Made by a program: the position numbers and the translations under genes. A stretch of 64,000 nt of DNA from Cordilura impudica. Lineage: Eukaryota > Arthropoda > Insecta > Diptera > Scathophagidae. Shown here piece after piece: positions 10,506-20,940 of the stretch (its first letter is position 1; every line of letters begins with the position of its first letter). Below the pieces are notes generated by a model. The model did not search any database and was not told the origin of the DNA. It was given only the letters and a program-made list of their open reading frames with translations. The stretch spans positions 113,501 to 177,500 of the forward strand of contig CAVMKG010000237.1 in assembly GCA_963682025.1 (NCBI GenBank). Direction: 5' to 3'.

Positions 10506-13100
10506 GAGTTGCTTTACTTCACTTTTCAGTTATTTGTAATAATTTTCAGATTCTGATCTAGAGCGAACGATTTTAATAACTGGTTCTGTAAAAAATTTAA
10601 TAAAAATTTAATAAAAATCAAATACAAAATTTTTGTTTTATTCTTATTTTTTTTCATTTTATTATAATAATCTCTATTAAATTATACACATCTTAAGTAA
10701 AATAGTAAACTAAATATACAATAAATACGTTAAAAATGTATGTATGTCAGTGTTAAGTTTACATTTTTTAGTTGAAATATATAAACACACAAAAAACATA
10801 CGTATGTATGTATGCAGAGTGATATGTACATACAAACACATTTATAGGAAACATCTGTGAAAGTCTTAACAAAAACAAAATAATTATATACAATAATAGG
10901 AAATATTTATTTATAATCCAATAATAATTTATTAAAGCAATTACTCCTCCAAAACAAATAGAAATTATTTTAAAATATATTTAACTTAAAAAATAAACAA
11001 CTCTAATTAGCTCTACGAGTGCAAACATTAAACTAAAGAACTTTCTACAATATATGTTTTAAAACAAGTCTCTTGATCAGTGGATGTGTCTGTGTGCTTA
11101 AAAAGTATAAATAATTAAATTATTCAAATATAACAAAAAAGGACAAGTAAAAAAACGTACATAAATTTACACTTAATTATATTAAGACTATTTTTCCTTG
11201 TTTGACAATGAATAATAAAAACAATATTTAAAATATTAAGTAATTGAAAAAAAATAGAAAATAATAAAATAAAACTAGAAGGGTATTCGCAGTCTCCCAT
11301 AAATCATACAAAACAGGTTTTTGTTTTAATAGCATAACACCTGTAATCGTCGGCATTCGTTGCGAAATTCTTCTATCGAAATTATTTTTAATTTATCAAA
11401 GTAAAAGTCTGGAAATAATTTTGCTCCAAAAATTAAACCATGTTGCATCATTCATTGTTCGTCTTCTTTAAATTATTTACCAAAACATGGAATTTCGATT
11501 GATTTCATTCGATATCGAGTGAGGCGATTCTACCCCTCCTTTGCAATTGCCAAGTTTTTTTTTTCAGGTTGAATATAAAATAAAAAGTCGTTTGTGATTT
11601 TTCACGAAATAATTTTTTATCACTCGAAGGAATATATCCTTTTAAACTAAATTCAAGTCAATGCATTTTGTTTACTCAATCATTTAAAAAAAATTACAGA
11701 CGTTTTTTTCAGTTTTGAAATATTACAAACGGATCTGTGTTAACATTACCATTTAATGCCATTTCGAAACCCCGTGTAGTTGGATATGAAGTTAAAAACT
11801 TTAAATAAAGATTTTGAAATTTATTGCAAATAAATCTTCCAATAACATTCTGCAATACTATCTGGAGTGTGATAATTGTATTTTGTTGGTTGGTGAAAAC
11901 GCCATTTAACTGTTGCTCTAAAATTTTGTTTTTTTTTTATTACTTAACGCCACATATGACACTCTAGAGGGTTTTTAGCCCTCCTTTAAAAGTTAAAAAA
12001 ATCTACTAAAACAGGCGGTTAAAGGATTAAAATATCCCTTGAATATGTTTAGCGAAAACTTTCGCTAAGGGTAACCAAAAACTAAAGGTTATGCAGGTAA
12101 GGTAAAACCTTTAAAAAATAATGTAGTTTATCGTATGGATTTGGATTTTTGTTTTAGTTAATATTAATTTATTAGGGAATAGTGTTGTCTATATAAATTT
12201 ATAAGTGAAAATTTTATTTTTGTCTGTTTTCGGGACTTAACCGTATAAACTTTTAGCCTTTGGCGGGTATTACTGAAATTGACAGTTGCAAATTTTTAAA
12301 AAAAATTTTAATCTATTTAACCTATAAAGTTTCCGGGGAACTTTCCCCTGACATTCAAAAAACAAAAATTAGTTCAGAAGATCATTTATACTATTTTTAT
12401 GGTTTCATACAGCTTTTTTTAATAAGTTACTATTTTGTTTAAGTTTAAAAAAAAAAATTACAAATCCATATAATACATGATCTGCGATTTCAAATCATAA
12501 GTGAAAGTTTTAGTTTTACCATGTCCTGGCACGCGTTTAGGTGAAATTTTCACTTCGATTTAAGTCTAACCTTGTTTCAACCGATTTTTATTATTACTTC
12601 TCCTAAAGTTTCTATGAAACCAAATGTAAATATATATAATTGAAAAACAGGAAGTGTGTGTTCTTTCCGTTGGAAGTGTTGGAAATAATTCTGAAAAATA
12701 TTTTATATGTAGTTGAATGACTGGACTTAAATGCTGCAATAATAATGTCGTAAAGTAAGATATATTTTCCTTTAACTCACTAGGGTTAGGAAATGAACAG
12801 AGCCCACATTTAAACACTTTATTTTTATTCATTAGAAACTTGTTAATTTTCTTGCAATTTTACAGAACAGTCCAATTATTTCATATAAATTTGGACAAGA
12901 TTATTTAAATTCGAACAAACGTCGAAAACGTCATTTAAGAAACAGCAAATAAATAAGTACTAAATTTATTTTGCACCACTGGAAATGCATATTTTGCAAA
13001 CTAAGATCTCATATTCGGTTCAAATGAGTTTTTTCTTTGTCTCATCATTTCGATATTCTGCACTAGAGGATAATTTATATCATGCATTAATGTTCGAAAT
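10506..13100. other. 2.6-kb AT-rich stretch, no recognised gene
   Basis: Mostly low-complexity AT DNA with short TATG-type microsatellites (10735-10820). One coding-looking 41-codon frame at 11326-11451 is listed separately. Open frames at 12260-12442 (plus) and 12566-12832 (minus) have no motif I recognise. I see no splice-linked exons. Confidence 0.5.
11326..11451 (-). other. short unrecognised ORF with protein-like composition
   Basis: A 41-residue minus-strand frame starting with two ATG codons and ending TAA at 11326-11328. It contains GLIFGAKLFPDFYFDKLKI and IEEFRNECRRLQ, a mixed hydrophobic and charged composition unlike the usual Phe/Lys/Asn-rich noise of this AT-rich DNA. A near-donor sequence (cag/gtgtta) lies close to its end. 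It could be a remnant exon or a pseudogene piece, or chance. I do not recognise the family. Confidence 0.2.
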
Positions 13101-13180
13101 ATACACAGAGTAAACATACCAAATTGTGATAAAGTTCAACAACTGTACTTTCGATCCTAACGACAGAAACTTTATTGAAT
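13101..13180. repeat. MITE fragment (CACACAG family)
   Basis: Begins 'atacacagag' and contains 'gttcaacaactgtactttcgat' and 'aacagaaa'-like sequence, the interior of the complete copies at 20401-20633 and 21645-21870. Diverged and truncated. Confidence 0.45.
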
Positions 13181-13430
13181 TTTCTTAAAAAAGTACATTT
13201 TCTTAAAAGCTACTTTTCTTAAAAGAAGTACCTTCTCTTGAAATGTTGCTTTTTTTTTAAAAAAAAGTAAATTTTCTTAACAAACTATTTTCATAATTTT
13301 TCAACAATCTAAAAGATAATGATAAAATATTAGTGTTAATCAATTCATACGTTTTAATAATAATCAGAGTTTTATAATTAGCATTTTTTGAAGTCGTATT
13401 GCGTTTCTTTATACTATATACAGAAATAAG

Positions 13431-13630
13431 CTGCACAGAGAAAACTGATTAGGTTGTGGCAATCAAATTTGAATGTAATAACGTAAATATTCGTTCAACA
13501 CTACAGCCATTCTATTGATAGAACATAAATTCGAATGTTAGAACTGAAGCTGACCAGTGAAACCAAATTCATAGTTCAGTAACTAAAACTAAACAACACG
13601 TTTGGCCACAAATTTGTGTTTTGTGTGTAT
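13431..13630. repeat. diverged MITE copy (CACACAG family)
   Basis: Begins 'ctgcacagagaaaactgatt' with 'ttgtggcaa' following, and ends near 'tttgtgttttgtgtgta'. End spacing and motifs fit the family, but the interior is badly decayed. Confidence 0.4.
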
Positions 13631-13724
13631 TTGTATTGCAAATAATTACTACATCAACCGTACTTTTTTTTTTTTTTTGAGTACATAGAATAGAGATTTG
13701 CTGTAATAATTTTCTAACATACAA

Positions 13725-13920
13725 CTACACAGAAAAAACAATTTCTTCAACCAAATTGTTTTAAAACAGAGCAACTACATTTTTGATTGTTTGAACAGAA
13801 ATTTAATAGCAGCCAACTATTTTCTATTATATTAGCAGAACTTTAAGTTTAATCAAATCACGATTTGGTTACTATCTTCATCAGAATTCGGTTGGCAATG
13901 AATCTGTTTTCTGTATGTGA
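13725..13920. repeat. MITE copy (CACACAG family)
   Basis: Starts 'ctacacagaaaaaacaatt' and ends 'ttcggttggcaatgaatctgttttctgtatgt', an inverted arrangement identical in layout to the three well-preserved copies at 20.4-22.4 kb. The open frame 13858-14190 on the minus strand begins outside and runs into it, so it is not a gene. Confidence 0.6.
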
Positions 13921-15024
13921 CTTTGGGTTAAAATATGTATGAGAGATTGTGAATACCTTTCTACATACGAGTACATTGAATAATAAAAAACTATTTATAA
14001 TAAACCATTTTACATTTAAATTTAATGACAGAAAACTTAAAAAAAAAACAACTGCATAATCGATCACAAAACGAAAAAGGTACTCCATATAAAGTGAAAC
14101 ATTAAGTGTAGGAAACGAACGATTTATGAAATTATTCATTTGAGTATGTTTTATAATGAACTCAATTGATATTTTATTTAATATTCTCATTTGTTGTTTT
14201 AATATTTGTTTTTTAGTTCATTTAAGTTTAGTGGTGGTACTTAGTGCGAGCATTGTGGAGGTACGCGCATGTTTGGGGTACCTGTATGAAACTGATATAT
14301 ATTTTATATATTGTCACTCTCTTCGCGTGTGTGTGTGTGTGTGTGTGTTATGTATATTTAATTAAAATTACCATTCATTATAATACAAGTACAAGTCAAT
14401 TACTCTAATATTGCGCAATTTGTTCAGAATTTCAATTTCATTAAATTTAATGTGCTGCTGCTTAATTTTTTTTTGTTTTGCTTTCGACTAACAGGCTAAC
14501 TGGCTGACTGGCTGGTTGGCTAAATGAGTGTTGTTGTATGGTGATATATTTTACAACCAACATTTTATGTTGCTTGGCTATAGCCAATTGGTCGACCATC
14601 ATGCGTATGATAGTCAGATGTTGCATTTATGATGCCTGAAGTCTTCATAAAGCAATTTCGTTTATGATTCACTCATAAACACTTCTCAAATTAGGCGGTT
14701 TCAACATTTCTTCACCGTTTAAGTCGTTGCTCTGTACAATACAATTAAATCATTATGTTTGGTGTTGATGGAAGAAGCACAATAAGATATAATGCCCAAT
14801 ACTTTAACTATAATGGACCGAGAGAATAACGTCTTGCTGTTGCAGGAGTAGTCGAAATAATGATGATGCCTTTTTGAATTTTTTTAACCCGTCTTATATT
14901 TAGACAAAAGCCATCCATTTATTAGGTTTATGTTCAACATTTTTAGACTTTTTTTTAGTTTTTCCCCATAATTCAACCCCTTTAATTCTTAGTTTCTTTT
15001 TGTTGTTCCTTTTTTTTTTGCTGT
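13921..15024. other. unc-4 downstream flank, no recognised gene
   Basis: AT-rich DNA downstream of unc-4 (minus-strand sense). It may hold the rest of the 3' UTR. Contains the GT microsatellite at 14326-14348 and a short 'ctggctgactggctggttggct' run near 14500. No ORF or RNA gene recognised. Confidence 0.5.
14326..14348. repeat. (GT)n microsatellite
   Basis: About eleven uninterrupted GT units. No function assigned. Confidence 0.9.
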
Positions 15025-15030
15025 TTTATT
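15025..15030 (-). terminator. candidate polyadenylation signal AATAAA for unc-4
   Basis: TTTATT on the plus strand gives AATAAA on the gene strand about 55 bp after the stop codon. AT-rich DNA has many such hexamers by chance, and developmental genes often have long 3' UTRs, so a site further downstream is equally possible. Confidence 0.25.
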
Positions 15031-15085
15031 GTTTGTTGTTGTGGTTATTTTTGGTATACATAAATCCATCAATGGTCTACAAAAC

Positions 15086-15623
15086 TCATGTGTTGTTGAA
15101 CAGTAGAGATTCTATGCTAAACGGATTACTACGTCTTATACTAATCGGTGAGGTTTGTTGATGATTCGGTGAGGAGGAGGAGGAAGATGATGAGGTGTTT
15201 TGTAATTTCAGATGAAAATTCGTTGATCTGCCTGGAAACAAAAATGGTTTCTCACAACCTTCTATACCATTGGGATTATGGTGATTACTGTTGTTGTCAT
15301 CATCACGATTATCGAGGCCGCCATTCGACATTGGACTGCCCATGCCGTTGGGACTACCGCTGGGCGAATAACTGTTGTTGGCTAAATCGCTGCTACGTGG
15401 ACTTCTGAAGTCCATGTCATCATCGTCATCACTGTCTGCAACGCCCACGACATCGATTTGTATGCTGTCATCTTCGAGATCTGAATCGGAAAATGTACCA
15501 TTGGCTTTGTGTTGTGATATGTATTCAGCCTTAAGTGCTTCAAAATCAACGGTTATACCTTTAGCCTGAAGTTTTCTTGCCTGCCTATCAATGGCCTTTG
15601 CCAGTTTCTTTCTTCTTCGTGCT
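15086..15623 (-). CDS. unc-4: unc-4 homeobox gene, last coding exon (C-terminal 178 residues)
   Basis: Unc-4/UNCX-family homeodomain transcription factor acting in the nucleus; in worms and flies the family helps specify motor neuron identity by repression (family knowledge). This exon starts after the acceptor 'ataatttcag', finishes the codon split from the exon at 17228-17367 (AG+A, Arg), and runs to TGA at 15086-15088. It begins ARRRKKLAKAIDRQARKLQ, a basic, probably helical region, then SDSDLEDDS and IQIDVVG, a DSDDDDD acidic run, Asn/Gly/Ser-rich sequence, an eight-serine run and finally SNPFSIESLLF eight or so residues from the C-terminus. FSIESLL fits an eh1-type Groucho-binding motif, in line with UNC-4 using UNC-37/Groucho as corepressor. 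The Drosophila paralogue OdsH is the alternative identity; the long basic and acidic tail favours unc-4. Confidence 0.88.
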
Positions 15624-17227
15624 CTGAAATTATAACAAAAATAAATAAATAAAATAATAAATAAAAAAATAAATTAAAAAATGTGTAATGATAAACATAA
15701 ATTATTTATAATATTTATAAATTATATTAAATTTAATTGTACCGAGCACAAAAAATGATTTCAGAAAATATTATATTTTAGATTTTAAAAAATATTGTAA
15801 CCGTAAGTATTTCTAAATAATACAATCTCAGAACTAGCCAATCGGTTTCACAAGTTTCCTGTCGATATGTATACGGAATAAATAAAACATGGAAGCATTT
15901 CACCCTTTACAACCACACTCTATGGTATTTTGAAGATTTACTCAAGAGTTCTAATTTGTCTACACAAAGTAATATACACGCAACAACCGGAACATATTTA
16001 TATATAATCGTCTAACCTTTTCTAGACCAAATAGAGGTAAAAGTGTTATCCCGCTAAGACACCGTAGTTTAATTTTAGAATGGCAATTCCATATTAATGC
16101 AATTCGTCTCTGGAATTAGTCCCTTACAGCATACAAATTATTAGTATCGCACAAATTTTTAAGAGAAAATTATTTAATTTCTATTCTGTTCATTAAATTG
16201 TAAATTATTTTTCTCTATTTTATATATTTAAAATTTAACTTATTTATTTACACTAGCAGATTCCAGCCCTCGAAGTTCGAGTGCAAATTCTAGGAAATTT
16301 TATTTTTCCATGAAATAAAGACCCTAAAGTTATGCTAATCAATTATAGCCAATTCGCAAATCAACACAAAAAAGCAAACTCATTTTGATTACAAACACAT
16401 TAACAAATTTAATAAACACACACATAGCATTGTATAATTTTATGTATGTGTTGGTAGTAACTTTAAATGCAATTTACTCAAAATAAAGGAAAAAATTTAA
16501 AAATCTGTAAATCTGCAAAACGGCTAAAAGTTCAAAACTGGGATAAAAAGGTAGAACAAAACATCGGTCACAAGAAATCGCCTAGCCTATGAATATTATA
16601 GATAACTTTTTTCAATTTTTTTTTTTTTTTTTTTTTTGTAAAATCTGTAATTATCGTTTATAGTTAACTTTAGAATAATTATTTGTATTAGATTTAAAAA
16701 TTGTTATATTTCCAAATGCATAATTCTATAGTGCAATAAGAGAATCTTAGTCTTGTGTGCAGAATATCAAATAAATAAATAAAATGAATAAATAAATAAA
16801 AAAAGTTTTACTTGAAACTAATTAAATTTTGTAAGATTTATTCTGTTTGCTTATTTTTTTAAACTCTTTCTTTTAACTCGTACTCCCTGTCTGTCTGTCT
16901 GCCTGTCTGCTTGTCGTGTGTCAACCCCATTCCCCCTCATCGAATTGATTTGAAACTTGGCCCATAGTCTTGTTGTGACTACAGATTAATTTTGGGGTAA
17001 TCACGCACAGTCACGGAGTGATCTAAATGTCATTTCCGCTCATCGGTTCGATCTGAAACTTGGTCCATACACTTGCTATGAAAAAAAGATTAATTTTAAA
17101 ATAGTCACTCAAAGTCACGCACGGAGAGATTCAAAACTAATATGCATAAGCAAAGAAAGAGCTTTAATAAAAACTTTGTTTTTACTGGTTAGATTATTTG
17201 TTAAATAAAATATACAGTTTAACTAAC
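15624..17227 (-). other. unc-4 intron (1.6 kb)
   Basis: Bounded by a donor 'AAAG/gttagt' at 17226-17227 and an acceptor 'tttcag' at 15624-15629, both consensus, splitting an Arg codon (phase 2). AT-rich, with a poly(T) run at 16618-16638 and two 80-90-bp imperfect repeats at 16937-17132. Confidence 0.85.
16937..17132. repeat. two imperfect tandem repeats in the unc-4 intron
   Basis: Copy 1 (about 16937-17018) and copy 2 (about 17041-17132) share 'catcg(a/g)(a/t)t(t/c)gat(t/c)tgaaacttgg(c/t)ccata', then 'agattaatttt', then 'cacgcac..g(t)cacggag'. Preceded by a CTGT-rich run (16885-16915). The style resembles internal modules of DINE-1-like elements, so this is probably an old transposon rather than an enhancer. 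Confidence 0.55.
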
Positions 17228-17367
17228 CTTTCTTTAGCTTTCAATTCATTAGGCGGGATGGGTTCTCCAGAGCAGGTTTGTGGTTGGGCATTGTGGGCAG
17301 GTCGGCCAGGGCCTTTTTTGGTATGCTCACGTTTTCTAACTTTGGCACGTCGATTCTGGAACCATAC
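17228..17367 (-). CDS. unc-4: unc-4 homeobox gene, internal exon encoding homeodomain helix 3
   Basis: 140 bp, phase 0 at the start and two bases over at the end. Translates VWFQNRRAKVRKREHTKKG, then PGRPAHNAQPQTCSGEPIPP and NELKAKE plus AG. The first part is residues 47-60 of the homeodomain (recognition helix with N51 and R53 kept). GPGRPAHN and the C-S-G-E/D-P-I/M block directly after the homeodomain are shared by insect Unc-4 and vertebrate UNCX. The exon starts after 'cagatag' exactly at homeodomain position 47, the classical paired-class intron site. Position 56 is Val where UNCX has Trp. The codons for homeodomain residues 1-46 are not found elsewhere in the window. Confidence 0.9.
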
Positions 17368-17997
17368 CTATCTGAAACAAAGTGTATATTTTTAGAATAA
17401 GTTCAACGAGACAAAGGCATATTTATATACATAGAAATATTAAATTGGTTAAACTTATAAATTATAATATCGGTCATATTTGAATTGAACACTCCCGTAG
17501 TCAGAATATACTGACATTATATTGATATCTGTAATTACCCAAAACAAATTATGTTTCAGTTCAATTAAGCGATATTCGTCTATCCGACTCACTGGCTGAG
17601 TACACATTTAATTCCTAAAAAGAAACCACAGCTCACAAGAAAATAGGTATTTGAATGAAAGCTGGCATATAAGTTTTGACGGCTTTCATATTGATTTTTT
17701 GGTTAAGGTGAAGAAATTTCAATTTTTTTTAAATACACATCATGAAGGAAAAAACATTACCCGAATCTCCAAATCCGCTATTTTTTTTTAAGGGGGTTTG
17801 CTTAAAAAAAATGTTTCAAAGTAGACCATTTTTAAATATTAAATAAAAATACTTCCCGCCAAGTTGTATGACTAACAATTGATAACGAGACTCCAGAAGT
17901 GTCCTTAACATGCTTCAAATAATAACTTTTATAGGGAAAATTCCAATTGAAGGTAATACTTAAAATTTAAATATAAAGAAAATATAACTAATTATTC

Positions 17998-18667
17998 TTA
18001 AGGGGGGTAAGGTTTTAAAATATTTTTTTTGCATTCTTTTTACTGAATGTACAACATGTCGAGAGTGCTGTGTCTAAGCTAACGAAGATACAGCGTTTCG
18101 AACGACCGACCTCATACGGTATATCGTATATAAATCAGTTTTTAAAAAACTTTAAATCGATTTTCTCGCAAATAAATGTTTGTTAGTGAACATCATAACT
18201 CAAAATCTACTTGTCCGCTTCTTTTAAAATTTTACACACTATTTCTACATATAAATCACCAGGTAACCACGAAGAGTTTTTTATTTTCCTTTTTTTTCTC
18301 ATTTTTAACAACAAATTCACCGAAATTTTATACAAAAATCGTGTTTTTCATTTCAAAATGCTGCCAAAAAAAAATGTTTAAAACACTTTTCGTGACTATC
18401 TCGGGAAACATGGTACATTTGAAACGCAGCTCAATTTTTTTATTTCCCATGATCAGGTAACGAGTTATGATGTTCACCGCAAAACAACAATGCCTTCGAA
18501 GATACGCTGTTACGAAGTTATTTATTAAAATTTCTAATTGAAAATTTGTTCAAAGATTCTTCAAATATTATGCTATAACGTGCATATGAAATAAATAATC
18601 CAACATTAATATCTTCAAAAAAAATGAAAATACCTCTTTTTTCGCTTTTAAAACATTGCCCCCTTAA
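17998..18667. mobile_element. TTAA-flanked fold-back MITE (piggyBac-like ends)
   Basis: Left end TTAAGGGGGGTAAGGTTTT (17998 onward) and right end, inverted, TTAAGGGGGCAATGTTTT (ending 18667): about 22 bp with two mismatches and one extra G. A second, internal pair is perfect: GTGAACATCATAACTC at 18186-18201 and its reverse complement at 18462-18477, lying 188 and 190 bp from the two ends, so the arms once extended inward about 200 bp. TTAA at both edges suggests a piggyBac-type target. The 94-codon open frame at 18176-18460 is noise between the arms. Another TTAAGGGGG at 17788 may be part of an older copy. Confidence 0.65.
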
Positions 18668-19725
18668 AAGTTGTTATTCTTTATGTAATTAGTTGTTTTA
18701 AAACCACAAAACATATTCATCATGGCCACCGAACTAATTTCCAACGATATTGTGATGAATGATTTATCAAAGATATAATTGTTAGCTCCTCTTAAATTTC
18801 GAAAATACAGTTATTTGAATTGAAAACATTCCGATTCTTTTTTTTTTTTTTTTTGAGTTCTTTCTTTGTGTGTAAAACTCCATTTTTTGCATAATTTAAA
18901 TCATTTATAACAAAACAGTTCTTTACGCGGGCTCTTTCTATATTTAGCATGTCTTACAATATTATAAAATCACCGTTAAAATTGCCACTACTGGCGAAAC
19001 TATGCGTAAAAAATATGCATAATATTAACATGTAATTAACTCAAGAGACAAAATAAACTCGAGTGTTATGCTTGTGAGACAGCTAAGTTAAAGGTTTTAA
19101 CTTAATGCTATTGAACAGTTCATATAGTGATAAAAATTATTCAGGAGTCGGTTTTGCCAGTTGGCAATGCTACTTAATTTTAATAAGTGCTGCAACCGGA
19201 GCCTGATAAAATAAAATAGCCTCCGACGCCGGGCATTTGCAGAACAATTGTATGTATTCTTATAGGAAATTTGAGTTCAAGTATTTAATAGCAGACAGTA
19301 ACAGAGATGGAACAAACTGAAAAAAAAAACTGTAGAAAAATAGAATCAAAAGAGAAGAGACTTCAAAATTTTGTTGTCGAGATAGTGTTTTTATAATTTT
19401 ACTTTGAATTATAATAGTCATTTAACAAGCTGTTACTGTCATCGGCTTTACATTTCAAGCTTTGATCATATTAACTTATTATGCTCTACTCAAACATTGA
19501 TAAAAATTATTTGTACTTTGATCCTCAAAAGGAGAATTTAATAGAATTAAAAATAAATGGCAAAAGAACATCAAATTATGTGATGCAGTTGGTTTACTTC
19601 AACCACAATCTCGGGTTGTGGTTTGTAAGATTTCGGAGAGAGTATAACACATTTAACGAAGACGTAGCTAAAAACTCGATGGTTTTTACTAGTTAACTTA
19701 GTTATACATAAACTCAAAAATGACT

Positions 19726-19790
19726 GTGCACACAGAAAACGGATTCGCTGTAGTAACCAAATTTGTTGCCAACCGAATTTTGATAGTTCC
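19726..19790. repeat. MITE end fragment (CACACAG family)
   Basis: 'tgcacacagaaaacggattcg', then 'gtaaccaaatttgttgccaaccgaatttt', matching the left end of the copies at 21645 and 22207. The right half is missing. Confidence 0.65.
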
Positions 19791-20274
19791 ATGTACTATC
19801 ACATTACTCTGTTGTGAATACTAAATAATATTTTTGAAATAACAATACATAGTATAAGGCAACTGATGTTTCAAGTTAATTTAATTGTATAAATTATAAA
19901 ATTTAGTCCATTCAAAATAGAATTTAGATTTTATTTATTGATGCCTATCAATAATGCATAACTGTAATAATTATAACTACAATTTTATATACAATTTATT
20001 TATTTAATATTTAATACTTAAAAATAAAGGAAATAAAAATATCTTAAATACATACTTGACGGATAACTATTGACTGCACCTAACGTATTAGTTGGTGATA
20101 ATTACGGTCTACTTTGTTCAGATATTTTAATTGATGAATAAATAACATTCGAATTATCTACAGGTAATTGCTGCAATTATTAAATTTGCTGCATTTGTTG
20201 AGCGTCAAATTCCTTAATCGAAACGAATTATATTGTAACTTATGAAAATTTCCTACACTGCCGTGGTGATCACT

Positions 20275-20400
20275 TCATAAATAGTGCAACATGACCTGCT
20301 TACGCCGTTGCAAGAAATCATCAATAAATACGAGTATATAATTTTTAGTTAAAGACTGGATGTAGAAGTCACGGGTCTCACCATCGACCAATACTTTAAA
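20275..20400 (-). pseudogene. unrecognised coding-like tail truncated by a MITE
   Basis: The minus-strand frame from 20400 to a TGA at 20275 reads FKVLVDGETRDFYIQ, then FIDDFLQRRKQVMLHYL, with GC-containing codons unlike the surrounding noise. It begins exactly where the MITE at 20401-20633 ends, so the upstream part appears to have been separated by that insertion; I could not find a convincing continuation beyond 20634. I do not recognise the protein. It may be a decayed transposon protein or a real exon. Confidence 0.25.
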
Positions 20401-20633
20401 TACACACAGAAAAAAAAAATCACCAACCGAATTGTTCCAAAGTTTAAGAACTGTACTTTCGATTGTATCAACAGAAATTTTATAGCAGTTAACCATTTTC
20501 TATTGTAATAAAATATTTGCTGTTAAGACAACAGAATTGTGATCATAATCATCTCGAAATTCGGTTATAAACTTTATCGAAATTCGGTTGGCAATAAATC
20601 CGGTAGACACAACGAATCTGTTTTCTGTGTGTA
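20401..20633. mobile_element. complete MITE (CACACAG family)
   Basis: Perfect 13-bp terminal inverted repeats TACACACAGAAAA and TTTTCTGTGTGTA, with subterminal CCAACCGAAT near one end and ATTCGGTTGG near the other. About 233 bp, no ORF. Same interior ('gtactttcgattgtatcaacagaaatttta') as the copies at 21645 and 22207 but opposite orientation. No obvious target duplication. Confidence 0.85.
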
Positions 20634-20940
20634 TGTTTTCAGAAATCCAAGTTATTTTTTGTCACATTAAAATGGGCGTGGTACGTTGAGGAGTTTCTAC
20701 TAATTATGGTACATGGTTCAGTAATGCATACGAATTTATCTTTACAATTCTTTGTTGCTATTTAAATTGCAAGTGTAGTTGAGGGGTGGTTACTACTAAC
20801 GCTTCGTCGTATTAGAATTGGAGCTTTGTTCTTATGTTTTTTTTTTATAAACAGCTGTAGTATTGTTGTATGCAATTTGGAGATTAAAGCTGCTATTTAT
20901 AGTAGAATCGGTACCGTGTAAATTTAAATGATACCTTATT

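Noticed and set aside
12566..12832. Minus-strand 88-codon frame with CGLCSFPNPSELKEN
   Set aside because: Looks slightly protein-like at its start, but there is no repeated zinc-finger spacing, no splice context, and the second half is low-complexity.
13858..14190. Minus-strand 110-codon frame
   Set aside because: Its C-terminal end lies in a MITE copy, and the rest is Phe/Leu/Asn-rich noise typical of AT-rich DNA.
15148..15569. Plus-strand open frames opposite unc-4
   Set aside because: They are antisense to the well-supported unc-4 exon and only mirror its codon bias.
18176..18460. Plus-strand 94-codon frame
   Set aside because: It lies between the arms of the TTAA fold-back element and is rich in Phe and Ser from T runs.
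19481..19696. Plus-strand 71-codon frame (MLYSNIDKNYLYF...)
   Set aside because: No recognisable family and no splice sites that would connect it to anything; possible but not supportable.
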